Below are positions 1 to 9,150 of a DNA stretch of 28,162 nt, piece after piece (within the stretch, counting starts at the first letter, position 1; each line of letters opens with the position of its first letter). The DNA comes from Chara braunii (taxonomy: Eukaryota > Streptophyta > Charophyceae > Charales > Characeae): the NCBI GenBank assembly GCA_003427395.1, contig BFEA01000374.1, positions 975,813 through 1,003,974 on the forward strand, read 5' to 3'. The notes beneath the pieces were generated by a model. It was not told where the DNA came from and did not search any database. It saw only the letters and a program-made list of their open reading frames with translations. A program made the position numbers and the translations under genes.

Positions 1-575
1 AGGTACTCATATGTGCCATACCTGGTTCTGAAGGTTGACTTGTGGACATCGCTTTCAGCCATCTCAATCTGGTGATAGCCAGATTTGAGGTCGATCTTGC
101 TAAAAATGGTACAGTTCTGCACCATATGCAACAAATCATCAATGCGAGGAAGGAGCTCTGTAGACTTCCTCGTAATTTTGTTGAGACCTCGATAGTACAC
201 GCACATCCTGAACTCACCATTCCCTTTTGGAACAAAGAGGACTGGTGCCCCAAACTCAGATGTGTTGGGCGTGACCCAACCCTTGCTGGTCAGGGTCTCT
301 AACTGTTTCCTGAGCTCTTCCGGTTCAGCAGGTGACATCCTGTAGACTCGGCCCTTGGGAGGGACCGAATTAGGCAGGATTTTAATCCTATGTTTGGTCT
401 GCCGATGGACAAGTCCGGTAGGTTCCTCCATAAGATATAAGAAACTGTCTACAACCTGCTGAATCTGAGAGGGACAGGGAGCAGTCTCCACGTCAGTTTG
501 TTTGACAGAAGCCACGAACATACGGGCGTGGTCAGTCTGGCATGAAAACCGCAGAAATTTGCGAGTACTCATTCA
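1..575 (-). pseudogene. pol: Reverse transcriptase N-terminal half of A1 (runs off window)
   Basis: The frame is open from just after the double stop (ATG at 572) to the window edge. It shows the Ty3/gypsy RT approach [46 protein letters not shown] and [11 protein letters not shown]. It then has YYRGLN, where the usual Asp of CVDYRGLN is Tyr, and FSKIDLKSGYHQIE, which keeps the first catalytic Asp of motif A. The YXDD motif lies beyond the window. This half is cleaner than its A2 counterpart, which has a frameshift and has lost the motif A Asp. Confidence 0.87.
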
Positions 576-1208
576 TTAACAACTGCTGGCCGGATGGTAC
601 TCGTCAGCGAGTATGCAAGGGCGATATACCCCATGCCGGTCAGGTAGCTGAACCCTAGGAATCCGCCAGTCGATCCTAGGATTGGTGGCACCAAGCCACT
701 GCATAGAGAAGACAAGGTCAAAGGGAACATTAGGAAACACATGAAAGTTCATGCGGCGTCTGACTTCTCCCTGCTTGTCAAAGGACACGGGTAGACCCTT
801 GACAAGAGTAGTGATCCTGGCTGTGGTAGAGTTTCCAATGCGCACCTCTATAGGTTGTTGCAATTTCACCAATCTCTGATCCAAGTGCAGCTTGCTGACT
901 GCCTTGGGAGAGATGAAGTTACGAGTAGCTCCACAGTCCAAGAGCCCTTTGATCTTGGCTCCCAGGATGAAGGGTCGAAGTAGGACGAGTTCAGATCTAT
1001 GCTTTTTCTTCTTTTCCTGCAAGGATAGGAAAAGATCAGCAAGGCACTGAGCATCATCCTCTTCCCACGTCTCATCCAACTCAGTCTTCAAAAGTGAAAG
1101 ACCCTGATGATGCAACTCCAAAAAAAAAGAACAACCAGGGAGAGAATGTGAAGATCCACCCTCATCTGAAAGTGAATCAGCACTGGTGGAAGCAACTGCT
1201 GCTTCCAC
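576..1208 (-). pseudogene. pol: Retropepsin-like protease region of A1 pol
   Basis: This aspartic protease cuts the Gag-Pol polyprotein. The frame runs from 1208. An acidic linker (DETWEEDDAQ) is followed by FILGAKIKGLLDCGATRNFI, in which DCGAT (Asp codon 936-938) is the catalytic D-[S/T/C]-G-A motif and looks intact. A conserved C-terminal half (FPNVPFDLVFSMQWLGATNP) follows. The frame ends with two adjacent stops (TAA 576-578, TGA 573-575) where A2 has YC, and then continues in the same frame into reverse transcriptase. The frame is +1 relative to gag in the overlap 1177-1208. A2 is in frame there but has a stop, so either a programmed shift or simple indels could explain the difference. 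Confidence 0.82.
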
Positions 1209-2825
1209 CTCTCTCTGCTCTAGTTTTTGAACTAGAGCTGCCTGTAGACCTACGAGGCATGCTGGGACAGTCCTTGAGGAAATGGTCCCCCTCGCATCTC
1301 ATGCAGACACCCTTGTCCTTTCTCTTCCTCCAGACTCCCTCCTGGATCCTGAGTGCATGCCAGGGGAAGGTGGAAGGATCAAGGGGGTCAGCCGGCCATC
1401 GGATGTCACGTGGCAAAGGTACTCTCTGGGCACCAGGGGAAGAGGCACGTCCCTTTCCTTTCCCCTGTTTGCTGGTTGATGCTATCTGGGCAGGGGCCTT
1501 GCCCTTTGTCAAGCCCATCAAAGCATTAGCCTGGGCAAGAACAACAGAATCTGCAACAAATGATGATGCAGTCCCAGGTGGAGGGCTCCCACCCTGGGAT
1601 GCTGCGTCACTAGCATATCCTGACGCTGCAGCAGCAAAGAGCGCACCCTTCCTCCTTCTTCGCCCTTTGGAGGAGGGTCCCTTCCTTCCTTCAGAAGGTG
1701 CATCCCGAACATGGAGCTTGGACTCCATGTCCAGGGCTGCTCTGCCAAAGGACTGCCAATCCTTGTGGCCCTGAGAGAATAAAGCAAGCTGGAATTGCTC
1801 AGGCGCTGCCCTGAGGAAATGAATGAGCAGATCCTGCTCACTCATCTCCAACCCAGGAGCCGATGTAAGACTCTCAAAGGTGGAGTACAGTTTGGACAAG
1901 GAGCCATCAAACTTTTTCTAGCCCAGACGCAGAATTTTATCTGCTGCTTTCTTGGTCTGCTCCTTGTCTGCAAACCGGTCCTGAAGTGCCTGCAGAAATC
2001 CATCCACCCCCAACCTCTGCGCCCAATCAGCCATCTCCATACCTTGCTTGCTGGAGGTGGAGGTGCACCATTTCAATGTAGCCCGCTCCAAGCGAGCAAG
2101 GATGGTAGACACTTTTACATCCTCATCACATTTGAACCCACTCAGGTAGGTTCTCTGTGCAGCAACCCAATCTGCAACATCCACCTTTGGGTCCTCGCCT
2201 GAGAACATGGGTGGAGGTGTCAGCTTAGGCCACTGAAACTTAAATGGTGTTGAGGGTTGTGAAAGTGCTGTTGACTTGGGGGTAGAGGATAGAGATGCAG
2301 ATCTGGATTGTGAGGGTTTCTGGGAACCTGCTTGAGATGGCCCAGGAGAGGGAGGAGCTGTCTGAGCAGGGGGGATATGCAGGTGATCAAAGAGTTCATT
2401 TTGGAAGAAATATCTTTCAGCTGCTGAGTGTGCTCAACCATGCTGTCTTCCAAACTGGTGATCCTGGCATCCCAGTTAGTAAAATAGGACTGAAGAATTT
2501 CATCGTGCAGAAGGACGAATTCAACAATGTCCTTATTGTACTGACTGGAACTGCCACTTGTCCTGACCTTCTCTACATCAGCTGTCAGTTCTCTCCTTCT
2601 CGTTTCTTTTCTTGCGGCTGCCTCCTTCCTCTTCAGCTCAACCTTTAGAGACTCAACTGCCTTGGCCTGCTGGCGGAGTTTCTCCTCGTGGGCCTGCAGT
2701 TCAGCCTCTAGAGGGTCAAGCAGAACAGGTGTCTCAGGTTGTACTGTGATCTTGAGCTGTGCCTAAGGCTTCTCATCAGAAGTCTCAGCCTTCTGAGACA
2801 CTTCTGCCTTCCCAGAATCGGCCAT
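1177..2825 (-). pseudogene. gag: gag polyprotein of A1 (capsid/nucleocapsid), frameshifted
   Basis: Gag forms the virus-like particle and binds element RNA. The start is the ATG at 2825 (MADSGKAE), matching MADAEKGE in A2. An N-terminal Lys/Glu-rich helical part (KAVESLKVELKRKEA) is followed by a Pro/Ser linker near 2290-2390, the capsid core (MFSGEDP..DVADWV from 2208, then YLSGF, GFLQALQDRF) and a basic segment GRRRRKG. A zinc knuckle CMRCEGDHFLKDC at 1267-1305 fits CX2CX4HX4C, so the nucleocapsid motif is intact. Breaks: an in-frame TAG about 20 codons in, a frame change in the linker near 2300-2400, and a TAG at 1918-1920 in the middle of the core. The C-terminal end overlaps the protease frame, which lies in the +1 register. 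Confidence 0.82.
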
Positions 2826-2934
2826 TTTTGCTCACCCACACAGCAGATAAATAAAAATAAACAATCAATTAAAGACAGTACAGGAGGTAACAGGAATTGA
2901 GGTTTCCCTTCAGTACTCCCTCAATTGTTGTCAC

Positions 2935-3748
2935 CTGCTTGGAGAGAGAAGATTGGTTAGTCTGAGCAAGTGAGTGCTCAGTCTTAGCAGACCACTCGAG
3001 GGTCAGGGTCAGTTTAGAGTCCACTTAGGCAAAAAACAATTTCGCGATTTTTCCATCCCTGCCCTGACACAACAATTGCATGCAATAATTGCAAATCCTG
3101 GGTCAACAACTGACAGGATGCAGTCTTGGACTAATTAGTGTTGATTAGTAATTAGACAGAGTGACAAATTAGGGTTAGACCGGTGTCCGCTGATGACCAA
3201 GATGCAGCGATTTACAGGTTGTCCTATTTTTAGACCTACCCTACAGACTTCACCACTGGATGACCCTGTATGCCATACCCTAGGTATGGCGAATTACATT
3301 TTTCACTTTAACTGACTCAGAACATCAAATCTGGATGTGCGATTTCAAACACTGACTAAGTACTGAATTGCGATTTACCAAGGACTGACAAAATTGAATT
3401 GTGACGGACAGAATCAAAGTTATGACTGACCCTAGTCCAGCCAAGCTTTAGCTATGTCAGTGCAGAATTCAAGTTGGCATTATCACTGACAATAGACCCT
3501 TGAATTTACCAATTCACTAGACAGTGTCAATCGCAATACTGTAAAGCAATCACAAATGGAATATGAGTTAGAAAGAAGGTCAAACAGGGTTAGTAGAAGT
3601 CAAAGAAGATAGGTAGGAGAAGTTGGATATGGCTGTCCCACAATCTGAATTTCGATTTTCAACTGTCACCTGACAGACATACCAAATTTCGCTATTCTAA
3701 AAATAGCCCCAGAATCGCCACATTGGGGGGAGGAAGGAACACACTTAC
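2935..3748 (-). other. Probable leader intron of A1 (814 nt)
   Basis: The minus strand has AAA|GTAAGT at 3748 and a pyrimidine-rich acceptor TCTCTCTCCAAGCAG ending at 2935. A CTAAC branch-like motif lies at 2956-2960, about 20 nt upstream of the acceptor. The homologous interval in A2 has the same GTAAGT, the same type of acceptor and almost the same length (813 nt). Splicing would bring the gag start (2825) to within about 110 nt of the leader exon. The interval is AT-rich and has no coding sequence. The call rests on consensus sites and conservation between copies; no transcript was seen. Confidence 0.6.
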
Positions 3749-4325
3749 TTTAGGGTCAACTATGAAGAAGATGCATGAAACCTTGGCTATGGCTGACTGG
3801 TCAACCCCATCTCGCCAGTTTCATCTCCTGACAGTATCCAGTGTTCCCATGACCAAATTGCCTGAAAATTGGTGATCCCGTAGATTACCCTGAGGTGCTT
3901 TACCCCCAACTAACAGATTCAGAAAATTCGGACTCCCAGGTGCCAATGACTGACAAAGTCAGTGCAGCGCCACATCACCCTGTACTGCGCTGCTTGGAAA
4001 TTGGGGATCCTGACCCAATTCCACAATCGCCACCTCCTGGGATCACTTTCTTGCCAATCGCCAGCCTCCAGATGATTCGCCAGGCTAAATTTAGCCTCTT
4101 AGAGCCTCTCAGGCCTTTGAGTGTCAATCGCCAACCACTCCTGCACAACCCTAGTCAGGAGTGAGTCACTCTCTGCCCAATTCTTCTCGCCACACACTCA
4201 CAACCACCACCCTTACTGACATCCACCCTGAAGATGATGAATCGCCATGAAAATCAACTCCAGTATCTCGCCAGATGATGATGGGTGCTCCAACTCATCA
4301 ATCGCTCCAGAGCCTGGATCCAATT
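3749..4325 (-). other. 5' leader exon of A1, rich in TCGCCA motifs
   Basis: This untranslated stretch lies between the primer binding site and a consensus splice donor. It has no long open frame on the minus strand. On the plus strand it shows about ten same-orientation copies of a TCGCCA or TCGCT core (for example near 4027, 4057, 4076, 4127, 4188, 4242, 4268 and 4298). A2 has no counterpart: its similarity to A1 starts only at the donor. The segment could hold packaging or regulatory signals, but that is inference. Confidence 0.5.
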
Positions 4326-4337
4326 GCTCCGATGCCA
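4326..4337 (-). other. Primer binding site of A1
   Basis: The minus strand reads TGGCATCGGAGC two bases after the LTR end. It resembles the initiator-tRNA-Met binding site common in plant Ty3/gypsy elements (TGGTATCAGAGC) with two mismatches. Position and resemblance together support the call. Confidence 0.75.
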
Positions 4338-4618
4338 ACTGTTATGATTCTGGTTGTTTGTTGTTTGAAGACCAACACTCACTCACATAGACTTCCAAGT
4401 ATGCCCATACATACACAGCAGGAAGGGGAGAGGATAGGAGTATCACACCTCACAGGGAGAGATAAACACAGCGGAAGACTTGACCATGCGATATGATAGG
4501 GTACACTGAAAGTGCAATTCACTCCACTCAATCCTCACAACCAGTCATAGAGAAAAGCCGAGCAGATCACATCCAGGAGACAATGAAACGATGATAGTCC
4601 AAACACAGTATCACACTG

Positions 4619-4624
4619 TTTATT
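4619..4624 (-). terminator. Polyadenylation signal AATAAA in A1 LTR
   Basis: The minus strand reads TTTAATAAACAG, downstream of the conserved hairpin and about 280 bp before the LTR end. It is the only AATAAA noticed in that part of the repeat. Confidence 0.4.
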
Positions 4625-4668
4625 AAACTCAGAGTCTCGAATTGTCAGGATAACTTCAGTACTGCAGT

Positions 4669-4692
4669 GCGCTGCTCAGAAATGAGCAGCGC
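4669..4692 (-). other. Perfect hairpin in A1 LTR
   Basis: Arms GCGCTGCTCA and TGAGCAGCGC flank a 4-nt loop. The identical hairpin, with the loop in complementary orientation, recurs in the A2 LTR at 27876-27899, so it is conserved between copies whose surroundings have diverged. It lies about 45 bp upstream of AATAAA. A role in 3' end formation or packaging is inference. Confidence 0.6.
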
Positions 4693-5416
4693 TTCACTTC
4701 CCAACCCTGATTAGCCCCCTGAGCCCCTGAAACATCAAGCGCCACCCAAATACGGCCTCCTGAGGGAAGCGCCACCTTGAAACAGGCCTCTGAGGCCAAG
4801 CGCCCCTCAGAGGATGAAGAAGAAGACCAGCGCCACAGTATCTGATGATGACAAAGTGTCGGAAGACTTCCCGGGTGGAAGTCTGCAGCAGCGCCACCAA
4901 ACCCTGACAAGATGACCTTTGAGGAGGAAAGCTGCCTGCCTCCTTCCACGCTGAGCCGTCACCACTTCCGGTTCACACGTAGCGCAGCAGCGATGTACTC
5001 GGTACCAACTGTCAAAAGCCCTGAACCGATGTGCCCATCCTATCTATAGACTACAACTAGCCTAGACTCGACCTAGACCGGACTGACTGACCGACCGGTA
5101 CCGTATCTGTTTCGGCCTCTCGGCCTCTACCGGACCTGGCTATAGGCTATAGGACCGTCTATGAGAATAGGCCCTTAGGGCCTGTCTGTCCAATGGGTAG
5201 CCCGGGCCTGCTATCCGCAGTTAGGGTAGGTGTAGGGAACCCTGTTAGTATCAGGCCTGTATTTCCCGAATTTGCAGATATGTCCCTTACGAATTTCCCT
5301 CACAGGGAGGTCTCTCATTTAGCCCTCAGCCAAACAAAATTACGAATCTATCCTACCTATAGTACAGCCTCAACAGAGAGAGGCTACAGGCGACCAGAAA
5401 ACAGCAAGTCATTGCA

Positions 5417-7764
5417 CAAAGCTCAGAGGTAATGAAGCCAAGAACACAACTGAGATTGAAACTGGTCTTGGTCGGCTATGGGCGACACGTGCACTCTCAG
5501 CAACTTGTTCGTACACACTCACTGGATCTCCCTGGATGTCCCGTACACCAATTCAAACACGAACACATTCACACGCACATAATCACACACTTACACTAAC
5601 ACTCTAACTTGCTGACGTGATGGCTATGGCTGCGGTCTTCCTCCTACAACTAAACACACTTCCTCCTCTTAGCCCTCTTCACTTTACGGGCACCTGCAGA
5701 CCTCCTTGCACAAGACGCCCAGGCAGCGCTTTCACATGGCTCACAGGCAGAATGAATGAATGACTTGACATTGCCTCTTGATTTATACTTCGGATTGTCA
5801 ATGGTCTGCCCTTGGACCCTGGCCCCGGGGTGCACACAGTCCCACACATCGTGTGATCGGAACTGGGTATCGCTGACTGGGCAAAGTTAGTCTGCCCACT
5901 TGCCCACTTGCCTATGGTCTACCTCCTAGGACCTACGAAGGGTCGCTTCCGGAAGCTCCGGACGACCTGGACTCTTGGGGACTGTAATAACTACGACTCC
6001 TACTACTGCTAAGACTTCTAACCTACAGACCTACAGTTCAACCCAACGACCAGACTACCTACAAGAAGCAAACGGGCGACTTCAAGACACAGGTCGCGGG
6101 TTCAAGCACACACAGGGCAACCGATACTGTACACGGGTAAGGGCGAGGTCTAGGGATCGAGCCCTGGGAATGGCATCTATTACCGTAAAGGTGAAAACTG
6201 TTTCACTTTCTTGGGAAACAGGAAAATATTAAGAATAGACTTTACCGGCTCACACGATTTTGCACCCTTTTTTTCCATGTCAGCAGCGGTGCATTTGACC
6301 AATCTGGGTTTCCGTTATTTTTACTCTGGGAGGACGGCCAATGAACGACTGGTAATTCTTGCAATGGCTCTGCCACTCTCCCTCCCCACCTTCCATCTTC
6401 TTTGGGGGCGATTGGAGCGGTTATCGCCCGCACCTGCCTGATTTTTGCATTGAAAGTTTTAGAGTCTTGCTTGTGGGACGCATCTTTGTAATGCACCTCC
6501 CAGTTCACCACCAATGAGTGCACACAAACACAGAGAGACGAAGAAGACCAGGTAAGCGCAGCTTTAGAATTCCAACAAATTATCATACAAGCAAGTAAGA
6601 GTTACAGTCACCAGCGCTCAATAACGCAGATCCAAGTAACCAGTATCTTCATTTAGGTAAGTATCTCTTTAATTGCTCTTCTCTCTCCTCTCTCAGTCTT
6701 CTCTCTGTCTACTACCTCCCTGTGCCTTGTCTCCCTACTTACATGCACTCACAATCTCTACTACTCAATGACCAACTCTGAATACACCCACTGCTAACTC
6801 TACTAACCCCTCTGGCACAACTATGGCTGCCCTCCCTCTGCCAGCGCTGGGCAACTATGGCTGCACCCTTCCTCTCCCTCTGCTAGCGCAGCTACCTGGC
6901 TCAGCGCTTCGCTCCTCACAATAGCGCACAAGTGCACTAGCACTTCCACACTTCATGCGAATGAGCAAATTCCTGAATGAGGAGGCTGGCCAGTCCTTAT
7001 ATTGTCGTGAACTGAGCTTCAGCTCGTGCCAGCCTCTGCTTTCACTTGGTTCCGGTACCACATCCCTACGACCTGTTTGCTTCCGAATCAGGGCCTGGTA
7101 CCTTTCCCGAATTTGCATTGGTGTGGTGCTGCTTGGGCCCGCGAGTCACGACTTTTCGATTGTGGCACATCGCTTTTGACTGTGGTTTGTGACTCCTGCC
7201 TCTTGGACACAACTTTTGCCTGTGGAAGTGTCTTTTGCCCGTGAGATGTGACTTTCCAATATGACTTTCCATTATGAGGCGTGATTTTTGCCCCTGAGAT
7301 GTGACTGTTCGCCGGGTGCCTGTTGGACTTGACCCCTAAGGTACCCGACTGTGACTTCTGTGAGACTGACCGACTTGGCCTTTCTTGGCCCAGGCCTTTG
7401 ACCCTGAAACTCGAATTTGGGGTCTGAATCGTGAAAGGCCTTTCATCTGGGTACATGTGTGGCAGGCATGTGCCTGGTTAGGCATAGGTGTGTTTGTGCG
7501 TGCACTTGCGTGCGGTTGTGTGGGGCGTCATGTTTCTGTGCTTTAGATGCAAGGTTCTGTACCACTGATGTGTGCTGCAGCCACCGTTTTTGCAGGGCTT
7601 GTATGATAACAGCATTGGAGCCGAAAAACAAGCAGGGGTTGTGTAGAGCGTAAAGTCATCAGACAACAAGCATATTGATTGTCGAGATTAACTGCCCCAG
7701 CTTAGTGGTTCGTCCATTTTTATGCATGGAAGCTTGATGTGGTTTAAATGTGGTCTCTATGCAG
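5417..7764. other. Non-coding host DNA between A1 and the carrier exon
   Basis: No frame here resembles a known protein. Visible texture: short CA-rich stretches (5510-5600), CT-rich intron-like DNA (6660-6720), and at about 7140-7310 a degenerate repeat of TGTGACTTTTGCC/CGTGAGATGTGAC-type words. The interval immediately left of the exon probably includes its upstream intron. No other carrier exon was found here. Confidence 0.5.
7140..7310. repeat. Degenerate short tandem repeat (TGTGACTTTTGCC-like)
   Basis: Words such as CGACTTTTCGATTGTGG, CGCTTTTGACTGTGG, ACTTTTGCCTGTGG, TCTTTTGCCCGTGAGATGTG and ATTTTTGCCCCTGAGATGTG recur at roughly 20-30 bp spacing with drift. No coding sense was found in any frame. 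Confidence 0.4.
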
Positions 7765-7883
7765 GCATAATGGGACTTTACAGAGGCCTTGGCAGTAACT
7801 TTGCCACTGCTGCTCCGATTTCTGCCATTTACACATCCACCTATGAATCTGTCAAGGAATTTCTCCTTCCCTGCCTGCCCAAG
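7765..7883 (+). CDS. Exon of a mitochondrial carrier family (SLC25-type) protein
   Basis: Mitochondrial carriers are six-helix inner-membrane (sometimes plastid) transporters built of three repeats. The 119-bp exon is bounded by an acceptor CTCTATGCAG at 7764 and a donor AAG|GTGCGC after 7883. It encodes 39 full codons after a split Gly codon. GIMGLYRGL matches the carrier [D/E]Gxx-aromatic-[R/K]-G loop, and SNFATAAPISAIYTSTYESV matches the following even-numbered helix. The segment LLPCLPK resembles the end of repeat 1 in plant carriers annotated as S-adenosylmethionine-type, where a LPKEY motif follows. It has no stop or frameshift and so looks under selection. Its neighbouring exons were not found in the window, so it may belong to a gene with very long introns or be an orphan fragment. 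The transported substrate cannot be told. Confidence 0.72.
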
Positions 7884-8427
7884 GTGCGCACATCATATTT
7901 CTGAAATTGGTTGAGCCTCCCGCTGACCCTGCCCCTGCCCCAGCCCCAGCCCCTGCCACCACCACCCCTTCCTCCCCAAGTTTATGTGGTCAATTTGTTC
8001 GAATTTGTCTCCTTTCATTAGATTTACACCTTTTTATTATTATGCCATGCTCCTTCTCCCCTACTGCCCCATGGTCCACTGTGAGACGCTCAGGGAACTG
8101 CAGGCAGGCATTGCAGGGAGGTGGACTTTTGAACAGACCATTGAGGGAAGGGAGGAACAGACAAGGGGGGGAGGGGCAAGGGTTGTGTTCATTTTGGAAT
8201 GGAGGGGTTGAGACAGGCAACAGAACAATGGGTGCCCGAGCCACCAGGAGTCTGTTAATTGGTGGATGTTCAGCTCGGACACCGGGCTGTCGAGCTAGGG
8301 GTCTCCAGTTTTGGAGGGAGGATGTGTTGGGGCAGGCAGCGGAGAAGCAGGCACCCAAGTCTTCAGAGGTGTGGTGAATGTTGCTGACCATGGTTCCTCT
8401 AGACGTGGCAGTGAATGTTAAACGCTC
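7884..8427 (+). other. Probable intron or downstream DNA of the carrier
   Basis: No coding match was seen. It contains a CCCCTG/CCAGCC low-complexity run (7924-7972) and G-rich DNA (8150-8220). The next expected carrier exon (repeat 2 start) was looked for and not recognised. Confidence 0.4.
7924..7972. repeat. C-rich low-complexity run
   Basis: Repeated CCCCTG, CCCCAG and CCACCA words with almost no other composition. Confidence 0.6.
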
Positions 8428-8891
8428 AAACATTTCCATCCTCGTTTTCATTTTTTTCTCGAATTTTCTCGTGAATTTTCTCGCACGGAAGCCTAGCTCA
8501 GTTGGTACACCCATGAACCGTTGAAATACAGACCTGAGTTCAAATCCTGCTGGACCTTGATGAATGGAATAAATTACCTACCTTCTTAACCCGAAAAAAA
8601 TGTACGTACGTTCTATTCGAATTACCTCTGGAAATCGGGTTTTCAGAAATCGCTTGTTTTTCCCCGAATAGAACGTACGTTCGAATATAACGTACGTAAG
8701 TTGTATTCGAATACAACGTACGTATGTTGTAATCGAATTTTTGGAACTTTGATTTTTCAAAAATAATTAAAAAAATCCTAAAAAGATAAAATGTTATACA
8801 ACAATCCAATACAAACAACGTTTGCCTGAGGGTCTTATCGAAATTCACGAGAAAATTCGAGAAAAAAATGAAAACGAGGATGGAAATGTTT
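8428..8891. repeat. Perfect 51-bp inverted repeat pair (arms 8428-8478 and 8841-8891)
   Basis: The left arm begins AAACATTTCCATCCTCG and the right arm is its exact reverse complement over 51 bases, with 362 bp between them. The arms interleave with the second inverted pair at 8578-8622 and 9106-9150. Perfect identity suggests a recent origin or gene conversion. The space between holds a tRNA-like sequence and the left terminal repeat of the next element. Confidence 0.85.
8491..8552 (+). repeat. tRNA-derived (SINE-like) head with A and B boxes
   Basis: TAGCTCAGTTGGTA at 8494-8507 matches a tRNA A box, and GAGTTCAAATCC at 8536-8547 matches a B box, 42 nt apart. This is the RNA polymerase III internal promoter layout. 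The GCCTAGCTCAGTTGG head resembles Lys-type tRNAs. D-arm and T-arm stems do not pair properly and no clear anticodon stem was found, so it is not a working tRNA. The sequence after it (TGATGAATGGAATAAATTAC) could be a SINE body, but only this copy is in the window. Confidence 0.55.
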
Positions 8892-9150
8892 TTTACTGAT
8901 TTTTTCAGAATTTCGATTAAAAAAAAAAATCAGTAAAAAATCCGAAAAAAAAAAATGTTGTACAACATTGCAATGCAAACAACTTTTGCCTGAGGGTCTC
9001 GGCGAAATTCCCAACCAAATTTGGGATAAAATAAAAACAATGGCGGTACTACAGGCTTCTGAAAAGTTGTACCCTAAAACTCGTTCTATAACGTATGTAC
9101 GTTGTATTCGTATACAAGGTACGTACGTTTTTTTCGGCTTAAGAAGGTAG
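8578..9150. mobile_element. Foldback/MITE-like element with about 45-bp terminal inverted repeats
   Basis: The left end CTACCTTCTTAACCCGAAAA and the right end, read on the other strand (CTACCTTCTTAAGCCGAAAA), match over about 45 bp with five mismatches. The interior is AT-rich and packed with palindromes: CGTACGTA words, GTTGTATTCGAATACAAC (8700-8717) and AATGTTGTACAACATT (8954-8969). A 59-bp direct repeat lies inside. It has no coding capacity and no convincing target-site duplication. Confidence 0.6.
8788..9010 (+). repeat. 59-bp direct repeat (8788-8846 and 8952-9010)
   Basis: Both copies share AAAATGTT-TACAACA, CAAACAAC, TTTGCCTGAGGGTCT and CGAAATTC with roughly nine substitutions. The space between contains the right arm of the 51-bp inverted repeat and a hairpin of TTTTTTACTGATTTTT with its complement. 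Confidence 0.75.

Larger units (their letters stand above)
1..5416 (-). mobile_element. Ty3/gypsy LTR retrotransposon, family A copy 1 (A1), 3' part outside window
   Basis: On the minus strand the order is LTR (4340-5416), primer binding site, long leader, gag, retropepsin and reverse transcriptase, and the element continues past base 1. The LTR starts TGCAATGA and ends TCATAACA, an imperfect inverted terminal pair typical of LTRs. A2 at 20606-28162 is a second copy in the opposite orientation, which confirms the LTR start and the gag, PR and RT alignment. The order PR-RT and the RT sequence type (CV[D]YRGLN, FSKIDLKSGYHQ) place it in Ty3/gypsy (Metaviridae). The first bases after the LTR (5417-5421, CAAAG) would be the target-site duplication, but the other end is not in the window. 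Internal stops and frameshifts mark it as a decayed copy, although its RT is better preserved than in A2. Confidence 0.9.
4340..5416 (-). repeat. 5' LTR of A1 (1077 bp)
   Basis: In minus orientation it starts at 5416 with TGCAATGACTTGCTGTTTTC and ends at 4340 with TCATAACA, two bases before a tRNA-type primer binding site. The start matches the sequence directly after the polypurine tract of A2 (26728), which fixes the 5' boundary. Blocks shared with the A2 LTR include the GAGAGACCT/ACATATCTGC region, the doubled GGCCGAGAGGCCGAAACAG region, a run of GTGGCGCT repeats and a 24-nt hairpin. An AATAAA lies at 4619-4624 near the 3' end of the repeat, as expected for R/U5 processing. No clear TATA box was identified. 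Confidence 0.88.

Noticed and set aside
5983-6000. TGTAATAACTACGACTCC after a G-rich stretch looked like the start of a solo LTR similar to the B LTR start
   Set aside because: Similarity to the B LTR ends after TGTAATAAC, no matching ATTACA end or target duplication was found downstream, and no second copy exists in the window.
7550-7610. Carrier-like fragment CAATVFAGLV that could be an upstream exon of the mitochondrial carrier
   Set aside because: Only about ten residues, a stop follows directly, and no HPxD-type motif or clear splice sites accompany it.
7990-8514. 174-codon open frame on the minus strand
   Set aside because: No similarity, runs through the inverted-repeat arm and low-complexity DNA, and overlaps likely intron sequence of the carrier.
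8491-8556. Functional tRNA gene
   Set aside because: A and B boxes are present but D- and T-stems do not pair and no anticodon stem was found; kept only as a tRNA-derived repeat.
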